Positions 40,598 to 47,013 of a stretch of 47,013 nucleotides of DNA are shown here, one piece after another. Position 1 is the stretch's first letter; the number at the start of each line of letters is the position of its first letter. Origin of the DNA: Streptomyces sp. McG3 (GTDB taxonomy: Bacteria; Actinomycetota; Actinomycetes; Streptomycetales; Streptomycetaceae); contig NZ_JAAXYC010000024.1 in assembly GCF_018619185.1 (NCBI RefSeq), forward strand, positions 1 to 47,013, read 5' to 3'. The position numbers and the translations under genes are program-made. Below the pieces are notes generated by a model that saw only the letters and a list, made by a program, of their open reading frames with translations, ran no database searches and was not told the origin of the DNA.

Positions 40598-41995
40598 TCA
40601 TGTGAGCAGAGTGATCACATTGCGGGTGATGGTTCGTATCCGGGGTTCCAGGGGCAGGAGCCGCGGCCAGTCGGTGGTGGCCGCGTTGAAGACGGTTCCG
40701 CCCCGCGTGTAGATCCCGAGGGTGGCGGCTCGACCCGGGCCGTCACTTTCGCGTACGGCCGTGTGCCAGCCCGACGCGGGGGCCGTGGGGAGGTCCGCGA
40801 CGCCCAGGATGGTGAATCCGTCGGGTGTTCCGTCCTCTCCGGTGGCGACCGCCCGGCCCTGCTGGTCGCGCCGATAGGCGGCTCCGTCGCATTCGTACCC
40901 CACGAGGTGATGCTCACCTCCCAGCACGTCGCCCTCTCTCAGGCCCGTGCCGGCGAAGACCGGGTGCTCGGGGTGCTGAACGGTGAAGCCCAGTGACTCG
41001 CGTGCCCCCTCCCAGTGCCCGCCGCCGTTGCGGTAGCTGACGCCGATGAGCCGGTTCTCCGGTTCGATCTCCCACCAGTGGTCGGGGGCGCCGCGCATCC
41101 GGTCGGTGTCGGCGCCCTGGGGTGCTCCGGGCGGGTACTTGGCGCAGCTGATGGCCGTGCCGGCCGAGTTCGGTGTCACCCGCCACCAGCAGGTGTTGGC
41201 CCCGAAGATCGCCAGGTTGCCGCCCTGGTCGCGGAAGTCGGTGACGTGTCGACGGACGCCCTCGCTCCAGTACTCGTCATGTCCCGCGGACAGCAGCAGC
41301 CGGTAGCGGTGTGCGAGTTCCGGGTCCTCGTCAAGGTCGAGGTCGGTGCAGTAGTCGGCGGTGAACCCGGATGTCTCCAGCCACGCGATGAAGGGCGCGT
41401 CCCAGTGCGCGAAGGTCTGGCGGGGAGTGCGGGGGTCGTGGGCGTCGGGCCTGCCCTTGACCGGGCCGCCGGTTCCGCCGCCGGGGCGCGCGAGGGTGAC
41501 GGTGCGACGGGTCTCCGTGCGGGAGAGGGCACCATACAGGCTGGCTCCGCCGCTCCGGTTGTACGCGTGGTAGGTGAAGAGCGGCACCTTGTAAAGGATG
41601 CGAGCGGTGCGCCCGGGGTCGCGGGCCGTCACCACGAACAGCAGTCGCGAGTGCCGGGCGTCCAGGGCGGCCGCATCGGCCGGCGTCCGCGCGGCGGGGT
41701 GTCCGGTGCCGGGGCCGAGTACCGCGACGTACACCCCCGAGGGCCAGTGCCCAGGGATCGCCATGTCGTGCCCGGGCCAGGTCCAGTCCTCGTCGTGGCC
41801 GCCCGGCTCCGCGTATGCGCCGGGTCCCTCCAGATGGCCCATCAGGCGTGGACGCGGGCCGCAGCGGTAGAAGTCGGCCCGGAACCGCCGGGCTCGCGTC
41901 GAGATGTGCAGCCGCAGGATCTCGCCGGCCCGCACGCTGGGCCGGCCCGGATAGCCGTTCACCACTACCCCGTCGATGGGCGCTTCATCCGTCAT
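40598..41995 (-). CDS. N,N-dimethylformamidase beta-subunit-like protein
   Basis: A 465-residue protein resembling the large-subunit C-terminal domain of dimethylformamidase. Landmarks are VPLFTYHAYNRSGGASLYGA, LLSAGHDEYWSEGVRRHVTD (Glu/Tyr metal-site region) and GGNLAIFGANTCWWRVTP, then DHWWEIEPE. The amidohydrolase substrate is unknown; homologues in glycan clusters are not tied to formamides. Its ATG overlaps the GT2 stop (ATGA), so translation is coupled to a glycosyltransferase. No signal peptide is seen. I infer that it deacylates or modifies an amide on the glycan or its aglycone. Confidence 0.75.
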   Translation of the reverse strand: MTDEAPIDGVVVNGYPGRPSVRAGEILRLHISTRARRFRADFYRCGPRPRLMGHLEGPGAYAEPGGHDEDWTWPGHDMAIPGHWPSGVYVAVLGPGTGHPAARTPADAAALDARHSRLLFVVTARDPGRTARILYKVPLFTYHAYNRSGGASLYGALSRTETRRTVTLARPGGGTGGPVKGRPDAHDPRTPRQTFAHWDAPFIAWLETSGFTADYCTDLDLDEDPELAHRYRLLLSAGHDEYWSEGVRRHVTDFRDQGGNLAIFGANTCWWRVTPNSAGTAISCAKYPPGAPQGADTDRMRGAPDHWWEIEPENRLIGVSYRNGGGHWEGARESLGFTVQHPEHPVFAGTGLREGDVLGGEHHLVGYECDGAAYRRDQQGRAVATGEDGTPDGFTILGVADLPTAPASGWHTAVRESDGPGRAATLGIYTRGGTVFNAATTDWPRLLPLEPRIRTITRNVITLLT

Positions 41996-43131
41996 GGGGT
42001 GGGCCCGGTCGGGCGGTTACCCGGGCCGCCGAGCCCGGCGAGGACGACATCGGCCCGTCGGCGCCAGGTATAGCGCTCCCGTACCTGCCGCCGTCCCTCG
42101 GCGCCGAGTCTGTGGCGGAGGGAGGAGTCGGTGATCAGTTCGTGCAGGGCTCCCGCCCAGGCGTCCGGATCCTCGGGCGGGCGGAGGAGGCAGTTGACGC
42201 GGTCCTGGAGGACTTCCCGCAGGACCGGCAGGTCGGAGGCGATCATGGGGCGGCCGTGGGACATGTACTCGAACACCTTCATGGGCGAGGCCCAGCGCCC
42301 GGTCTCCCCCAGTCTTCCCCACGTGTACACCTTGCGCTCGTAGGGGGCCAGAACGACGTCGAAGCCGGGGTAGTACGACCCGAGTTCGGCGGGCGGCCGG
42401 TGGCCGTGGAAGTACACGTGTGGAGAACGGCAGACCTTCTGCCAGCGGACGCGGTCCTCGTCCGTGCCGCCGACCAGGTGGAAATCGATCGAGGGAAAGC
42501 GTTCGGCGAGCTGCAGGACGAGGCCGATGCCCCGTCCGTCGTAGAGGTGGCCGACGTAGCCGACGCGCGGGGCGTCCGGGCGGCCCGGCAGCGGCGAACG
42601 GCCGGCCGGGGCAGGGCCCGGCGGGTCCGCGCAGTCCGGCGCGACCACGATGGGCAGCGTGCCCAGGGCCGCGTACTTCTCCCGCAGGTCGTGGGCCAGG
42701 GCGTGAGTGATCGCGACGACGCGTTCCAGTCGGGGGGTGCGGAGGAGCTCTTCCTCGGTGCCGACGGGCGAGAGGTCCTCGCGCAGTTGGTGGATCTCGT
42801 ACACCAGGGGCGCCAGGTCGCCGAGGGCGGCCAGGGCGTAGGGATCCCGCCCGTAGACGAGGTCGGGGGCGGGGCCGTCCTCCACCAGTGTCCGGATGTC
42901 CTCGGCCCGCTTCCAGTAGCCGGAGGGCGTGTAGTCGGGGCAGGCCACGAGACGGATCGGGAAGCGGTTGCGCACACCGTAGTAGGCGTAGGGGTCCTCG
43001 CCCGAGCCGGGTACGGAGTAGAGGGTGACCTCGTGCCCGGCCTCCGCGAACGCGTCACACATACGCATGACGTGTACTCCGTTGGCGAAGGGGGAGGGAA
43101 TGCTGCCCCCGTGCAGGTACGCGATGCGCAT
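41992..43131 (-). CDS. GT4-family glycosyltransferase 2
   Basis: A 379-residue GT-B enzyme. It starts MRIAYLHGGSIPSPFANGVH and has VGYVGHLYDGRGIGLVLQLA and SPMKVFEYMSHGRPMIASDL in the donor domain. It is a paralogue of the GT at 36685-37902 over its full length. It is the first gene of the operon. The preceding codons in frame read ...TTAPRS-stop-AG before the ATG, and that segment aligns with the polar leader that GT1 retains. So a TAG now separates the enzyme from its old N-terminal leader. Sugar donor and acceptor are unknown. Confidence 0.87.
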   Translation of the reverse strand: MRIAYLHGGSIPSPFANGVHVMRMCDAFAEAGHEVTLYSVPGSGEDPYAYYGVRNRFPIRLVACPDYTPSGYWKRAEDIRTLVEDGPAPDLVYGRDPYALAALGDLAPLVYEIHQLREDLSPVGTEEELLRTPRLERVVAITHALAHDLREKYAALGTLPIVVAPDCADPPGPAPAGRSPLPGRPDAPRVGYVGHLYDGRGIGLVLQLAERFPSIDFHLVGGTDEDRVRWQKVCRSPHVYFHGHRPPAELGSYYPGFDVVLAPYERKVYTWGRLGETGRWASPMKVFEYMSHGRPMIASDLPVLREVLQDRVNCLLRPPEDPDAWAGALHELITDSSLRHRLGAEGRRQVRERYTWRRRADVVLAGLGGPGNRPTGPTP

Positions 43132-43137
43132 GCCGGC

Positions 43138-43218
43138 CTAGCTCCGCGGGGCCGTGGTGGCGGATCCGGGCCGCGGGGCGGCTGGAGGTCGCTGGGACCG
43201 GGTGTCCATCGAATCCAC
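43138..43218 (-). CDS. 26-residue leader ORF, likely cut-off N-terminus of GT2
   Basis: GTG at 43218 follows GAGGAG. The frame encodes VDSMDTRSQRPPAAPRPG and eight more residues and stops at TAG, 6 nt before the GT2 ATG and in the same frame. GT1 has a similar polar leader without a stop. It is probably a former N-terminal extension, or a short upstream reading frame that couples translation. Confidence 0.45.
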   Translation of the reverse strand: MDSMDTRSQRPPAAPRPGSATTAPRS

Positions 43219-43751
43219 GGGCGTCTCCTCGGGACGGGGCAGCTGACGAAGCATCATCCTGTGTGCCGCGGGGCTTTCCAAGAGTGACCTTTCAGCCTGT
43301 TCAGCTGTCCTGTTTCCGCCAGTTTTGCCCGCATCGCGGGAGCGGACAAGCCGATGGCGAAGCCTGGAACGCCGGTCCGGCGTCGGACCCATCCCTTCTG
43401 TCGGCAACTTCCGGACAGAAATGTGTCCGAGAGGGAACAGGTGACAGAGCGGACGTGCTGTGAGCGGGGGCGTTTCCGACGGCTGCCGCGCGTGGTAGGC
43501 CCGGGCTGCGATCAGCACGCCGGGCCGACCGGGAGACGCAGGCGGGCGGCGCACGGGCGTCGGTGCCGACCACTGGGAACACCCTGCCGTCAAGGGACTT
43601 CCACCCGGGTATTCAGGAGCCGAACGGGCCGTGGTGCGGGCGTCGCGGCGAACCAGCGGCACCTTGTGCTCCCTTCCGGACCGCGCCTACCGTGGTCGCG
43701 CCGTGACTCCCCGTCAACGTCGGCGGAGACGGTAATCGAAGGGAGATCGAC
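43219..43751. other. Divergent intergenic region of glycan and RiPP operons
   Basis: About 530 bp without a supported gene. It holds a possible promoter (TTGTGC at 43664-43669, 18-bp spacer, TACCGT at 43688-43693) for the rightward operon and GGGAG at 43741-43745 as ribosome site. Leftward promoter elements for the glycan operon were not resolved. Confidence 0.4.
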
Positions 43752-43835
43752 ATGATCGACACGACCGAGGAGATCGAGCAGATTCCCGAAGACGAACTTC
43801 CCGAACTGGCACTGATGGTCGACGTGCCCAGCTGA
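43752..43835 (+). CDS. Putative RiPP precursor peptide
   Basis: A 27-residue peptide read from ATG at 43752, with GGGAG 6 nt upstream. The N-terminal two thirds are very acidic (eight Glu/Asp between residues 3 and 18), fitting a leader. The C-terminal part ELALMVDVPS is the likely core, with Asp24, Pro26 and terminal Ser27 and no Cys. The next genes are an HExxH hydroxylase-like protein, a YcaO and a methyltransferase, all peptide-tailoring types. The gene is too short to be found by length alone; the ribosome site and context are the support. The cleavage point is not known. Confidence 0.68.
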   Translation: MIDTTEEIEQIPEDELPELALMVDVPS

Positions 43836-43932
43836 CGCGGCGCCACCCGGGCGGCGAGCCGATCCGGTTCGCCGCCCGTCCCCCACCGCTCACCCGATCC
43901 CCGCTCCTACGGCAGCACGGAGGTCATCCACG

Positions 43933-44904
43933 GTGCGAGTGGAACCCGACGCCCGCGAGAGTACCGAGGAGCGCTCCGCCCTGGCGCTCATGACCCGCAC
44001 GGCCCTGGAACGGGTGGGCCTGGAGGTCCTGTCGCGGGAAGCCACGCATCCAGCGGTGGTCGAGGCGGCGCACGTCGCCCAGCACATGATGCGGACCGGT
44101 CATCCCACGCCCGAGCGCCTCACCCGCGTGACCGGCATGCTCGACCGAGCCCGGTCGGCCGGCCCCGCCTCGCCTTCCTCCGGGCTTCCCTGGCCGGTCG
44201 AACTCACGGAGCCGGGGCCACACCTGGAACGCAGTGTTGTCCGCGCGCTGAGGTCCGTACCGAAGAGAGCCACCGAACCGGACACCTTCCACGGCTCCGA
44301 GGTGACCGGGTGGCGCACCCATGAGAGGGACACCGCGCACCACGCGATCGCCCTGCTGACGTCGGCCTGGCCCGGCGCGGCGGCCGAGTTGAGCACCGTC
44401 CTCGTACAGATCGCCCTGTTGGACGGACCCGCCATCGACGGGTTCACCGACTTCACGGTCCACGGCGCCGTCTTCATCCGACGCGACCGTCTCACGCCGG
44501 ACCCCGACGGGTTGCCGGGCCCCGTCCGGCTGGCCGAAGCCCTCGTCCACGAAGGCGCCCACACGCGCTGCAACGCCGCGTCCGTGGCGACCCGGCCGTT
44601 CCTGCGGCCCCTGGAGGACGACGGACCGATGGTCACCACCCCTCTCAGGATCGACCCGAGGCCGCTCACCGGCCTGTTCCAGCAGATGGTGGTCCTGGCG
44701 CGCAGTGTCCTGCTGTACCGGCACCTGATCGCCGACGCCCCGGACGAGGCCGGCACGCACGCTGCCGTGCGATCGCGCCACGACCTCCTTGCCCGCTCCG
44801 CCGCCGAGGCGGTCGGCACCATGGCCGGGCACCGTGACGCGCTCACCGAACACGGTGCGGCGATCCTGGAGGACGCCGCACTGGTGGCACAGGTGCGCGC
44901 CTGA
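43933..44904 (+). CDS. HExxH-motif peptide-modifying enzyme (2-oxoglutarate-type hydroxylase candidate)
   Basis: A 323-residue protein. The key motif is RLAEALVHEGAHTRCNAA, with HEGAH as the HExxH metal site near residue 207. The N-terminus (SALALMTRTALERVGLEVL) and GFTDFTVHGAVFIRR fit the family called HEXXH putative peptide modification protein, whose characterised members are iron/2-oxoglutarate beta-hydroxylases of RiPPs rather than proteases. GTG at 43933 is preceded by GGAGG at 43919-43923. Its stop overlaps the YcaO start (TGATG), so both are co-translated. Expected target is the small peptide just upstream. Confidence 0.78.
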   Translation: MRVEPDARESTEERSALALMTRTALERVGLEVLSREATHPAVVEAAHVAQHMMRTGHPTPERLTRVTGMLDRARSAGPASPSSGLPWPVELTEPGPHLERSVVRALRSVPKRATEPDTFHGSEVTGWRTHERDTAHHAIALLTSAWPGAAAELSTVLVQIALLDGPAIDGFTDFTVHGAVFIRRDRLTPDPDGLPGPVRLAEALVHEGAHTRCNAASVATRPFLRPLEDDGPMVTTPLRIDPRPLTGLFQQMVVLARSVLLYRHLIADAPDEAGTHAAVRSRHDLLARSAAEAVGTMAGHRDALTEHGAAILEDAALVAQVRA

Positions 44905-46094
44905 TGGCCGTGGCTTCCTGGACGCCTCAGGTCTTCGCCCCGTACGCCTCCTGTCCGCAGGTCGTCTTCGCCCGGGTGGCGGCGCGCTCACCGCAGTTCG
45001 ACGCCGTCTGCGCCGCCGGTGACCGTCCGATCCTCGTGGGGAGTTCGGCCGGACACGACCCGGAGAGGGTCGCGGCAAGCGCGCGCGGCGAACTCCTCGA
45101 ACGTATGGGCAACGTCCTGGCGGGACGTGCGGCCGAGGCGGACGCGGCGGTGGTCGCGACCCACAAGGAGCTCCGCCGCAAGGGGATCCCCGCCGTCGAT
45201 CCCGCCGGGCTCACGGCAGACGGCGGCGCGGCTGCGCTGGACGACGTGCGCGAGGCCCGTCGGCTCTGGGTGCTCGGGCGCTCCCTGCGCACCGGTGCCG
45301 AGGTGCACGTACCGGCCGGAGCGGTCTTCCTCCACCACCGGGCGCCGACCGGGTGCGATCCAGGGCCGGGCGCCGGCTCCACCGGCATCGCCGCCCACCC
45401 GGATCCGGAGGCGGCAACGCAACACGCCGCCTGGGAGGTACTGGAACGCGACCTCATCCGCGGGAGTTGGTACGGCCTCCTTCCGGGCCCGGACGTGATG
45501 GCCTCGACCGGGCTGCCGGAGCCCCTGTCCCAACTGCTCGACGGCACGGGGACGGAGGCCACCGGGCTCGATCTGCCGGCCCCCGCCGGAGCACGGTGCG
45601 TGGCCGTGGCTCTGCACGCCGCGGACGGGACCCGGCAGACCTTCGGGGCGCGCTGCGGTCCGGATACGGGCGATGTCGACACGCTGGCCGAGAAGGCGGC
45701 CTATGAGGCGCTCATGGTGCGCTGGAGCATGAACACAGCGGTAGTGAAGGACACATGGGCGCGTTGGCGGGGCGAAGATCCGCCGGACTCCGCGGTCAAG
45801 CACGCGCTGTGGACGTATCACCGGCAGGACAGCCTCCGCCTGTGGACGTCCCGCGCCCCGCGGAGCGGGGTCCGCCGCGAACCGGCCGCCGGGGCGCCCC
45901 ACCGGTCGGGAACGGACGCCCTCGCCGAGCACACCGGCGGAGACCTCGTCGTCGTGGACACCACGAGCGGACAGCCGGCCTCCTTGGGCTGGACCGTAGT
46001 ACGGGTCGTGGCTCCGGGGGCACGTGCCCTGCCGACCGGCCCGAACGGTGAACCCGGCCCGGCGGCCGGGCCCGGCCCGCACCCGCTCGGATGA
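44904..46094 (+). CDS. YcaO-family peptide backbone-modifying enzyme
   Basis: A 396-residue YcaO protein. The ATP/Mg-binding Glu pattern is visible in AASARGELLERMGNVLAG, QHAAWEVLERDLIRGSWYG and TLAEKAAYEALMVRW. YcaO enzymes phosphorylate a backbone amide to form azolines, thioamides or amidines. The C-terminus ends GPGPHPLG, containing PGPHP, a PxPxP motif associated with azoline-forming members. No E1/ThiF-like partner protein is in the window, and the precursor has no Cys, so product chemistry is unclear. Start overlaps the upstream stop; the 3' neighbour is a methyltransferase 96 bp away. Confidence 0.88.
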   Translation: MAVASWTPQVFAPYASCPQVVFARVAARSPQFDAVCAAGDRPILVGSSAGHDPERVAASARGELLERMGNVLAGRAAEADAAVVATHKELRRKGIPAVDPAGLTADGGAAALDDVREARRLWVLGRSLRTGAEVHVPAGAVFLHHRAPTGCDPGPGAGSTGIAAHPDPEAATQHAAWEVLERDLIRGSWYGLLPGPDVMASTGLPEPLSQLLDGTGTEATGLDLPAPAGARCVAVALHAADGTRQTFGARCGPDTGDVDTLAEKAAYEALMVRWSMNTAVVKDTWARWRGEDPPDSAVKHALWTYHRQDSLRLWTSRAPRSGVRREPAAGAPHRSGTDALAEHTGGDLVVVDTTSGQPASLGWTVVRVVAPGARALPTGPNGEPGPAAGPGPHPLG

Positions 46095-46190
46095 TCCCGC
46101 GATCCGCACACCGCCCGCCGGCCGGCCGTGACCGCGCAGACCACCGCTCGTCACGGGGACCGGAACGACCGCAGGCCGAGGAGGCCCGGC

Positions 46191-47009
46191 ATGACCGTCC
46201 AACCCGACAGACCAGCCCCCTCGCCCCACCGGCCCTCCGTGACACCGGGCCCCGTCGATGACCGCCACGCCCCCAGGACCGTCCCGGCGGGACAGTACGC
46301 GGACGACCACGCAGCCGACTACGACCGGTGGTTCGCCAAGCCCGGCGTCACCACGGCGACCGTGGACATGCTCACCGAGCTCGCCGGTGAGGGCCGGATT
46401 CTCGAACTGGGGGTGGGTACCGGCAGGGTCGCGCTGCCACTCGCCCGACGAGGCTTCGACGTTCACGGAATCGAGGCGTCGGCGGCGATGGCGGCGCGGC
46501 TCCGCGCGAAACCCGGCGGGGACAACGTCCACGTCACCCTCGGCGACTTCGCCGATGTGCCCGTCGAGGGACCGTTCTCCCTCATCCTCGTCGTGGGGGG
46601 CACCCTCTTCGAACTCACCTCCCACGAAAGCCTTCAGCGCTGCCTCATCGCCTCGGCGGACCGGCTCACGCCGACGGGCGCCCTCGTTCTCGACGCGCAC
46701 GTGCCCGAAGCCCTGGCCGTCGCGGCCGCGTCGGGGGTGCCCGAGGTCGTCTCCGAGACCGATGACCACCTGATCCTCTGCCACCGCAGGATCGACCCGT
46801 CCACCGCGACGTACCAGTCCCACTACCTCGTTCACGAGGGAGACCGCACCCGTCACCTCCGGGTCCGCTTCCACTACGCCTCACCGGGAGAACTGGACCT
46901 GATGGCGGAGCGGGCGGGATTGCGGCTCCGGAGGCGCCTGGGCTCCTGGACGGGCGAGCCGTTCACCCGCGCAAGCAGCTATCACGTCTCCGTCTACGAA
47001 CGCCTCTGA
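46191..47009 (+). CDS. Class I SAM-dependent methyltransferase of the RiPP operon
   Basis: A 272-residue methyltransferase. Motif I is ILELGVGTGRVALPLARRG (~residue 65), followed by VHGIEAS and VTLGDFADVPVEGPFSLIL. ATG at 46191 is preceded by GAGGAGG. The first ~40 residues are Pro-rich and disordered. It is likely the tailoring methyltransferase of the RiPP-like operon; a carboxylate or hydroxyl target on the peptide is possible, but nothing in the sequence decides it. Stop is 4 nt before the right edge, so the operon may continue. Confidence 0.85.
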   Translation: MTVQPDRPAPSPHRPSVTPGPVDDRHAPRTVPAGQYADDHAADYDRWFAKPGVTTATVDMLTELAGEGRILELGVGTGRVALPLARRGFDVHGIEASAAMAARLRAKPGGDNVHVTLGDFADVPVEGPFSLILVVGGTLFELTSHESLQRCLIASADRLTPTGALVLDAHVPEALAVAAASGVPEVVSETDDHLILCHRRIDPSTATYQSHYLVHEGDRTRHLRVRFHYASPGELDLMAERAGLRLRRRLGSWTGEPFTRASSYHVSVYERL

Positions 47010-47013
47010 GCCT

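Noticed and set aside
44988..46874. 628-codon minus-strand frame opposite YcaO and methyltransferase
   Set aside because: Low-complexity shadow; the plus strand has consistent codon bias, ribosome sites and motifs.

Overview
The window is high-GC actinobacterial DNA, almost certainly from a Streptomyces or close relative. The signs are strong GC bias at third codon positions, many GTG starts, several TAnnnT boxes 6-8 nt before start codons (leaderless genes), and typical Streptomyces families (DUF6207, SHOCT, DUF574-type methyltransferase, SpoIIE phosphatase, DUF2510, DUF3040).

Layout. (1) 1-2.1 kb: a NUDIX hydrolase cut by the left edge, a PLDc_N/SHOCT membrane protein, and a pair of small membrane proteins, one with an intramembrane CPVC motif. 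(2) 2.4-17.96 kb: an accreted, decayed genomic island at a tRNA-Pro(GGG) gene. A 55-bp direct repeat (one mismatch) holding the tRNA 3' end lies at 3963-4017 and 17861-17915, and a more degenerate third copy starts at 2394. The outer segment carries a TetR regulator with a paired SMR exporter. The inner ~13.9 kb carries an SDR, an HD-domain protein, an orphan barstar, an IS630-type transposase remnant, a SpoIIE phosphatase plus methyltransferase, a large protease-STAND NTPase-WD40 protein coupled to a Trypco1-type partner, fragments of a D-Ala-D-Ala dipeptidase, a methyltransferase and a tyrosine integrase, and an ASCH-NUDIX fusion. (3) 18-36.6 kb: mostly ordinary chromosomal genes: a large STAND ATPase, DUF309, a TSUP transporter, DUF2264, the lutABC lactate-utilisation operon with its FadR-type regulator and operators, a NarL-type two-component system, a Tat-exported phospholipase C, a hydrolase with an apparent CTG start, DUF899 and DUF2461. 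(4) 36.7-43.1 kb: a leftward five-gene operon for an unidentified glycan or glycoconjugate: two paralogous GT4 glycosyltransferases, an NDP-sugar dehydrogenase, an NDP-sugar epimerase and a dimethylformamidase-like protein. (5) 43.75 kb to the right edge: a divergent rightward RiPP-like operon: a 27-residue acidic peptide gene, an HExxH-type peptide hydroxylase candidate, a YcaO protein ending in a PxPxP motif, and a SAM methyltransferase. It may continue beyond the window.

The best candidates for undescribed biology are the RiPP-like operon, whose precursor has no Cys although a YcaO is present, and the protease-STAND-WD40/Trypco1 module inside the tRNA island. All function calls rest on recognised motifs and gene context. 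No database search was run.
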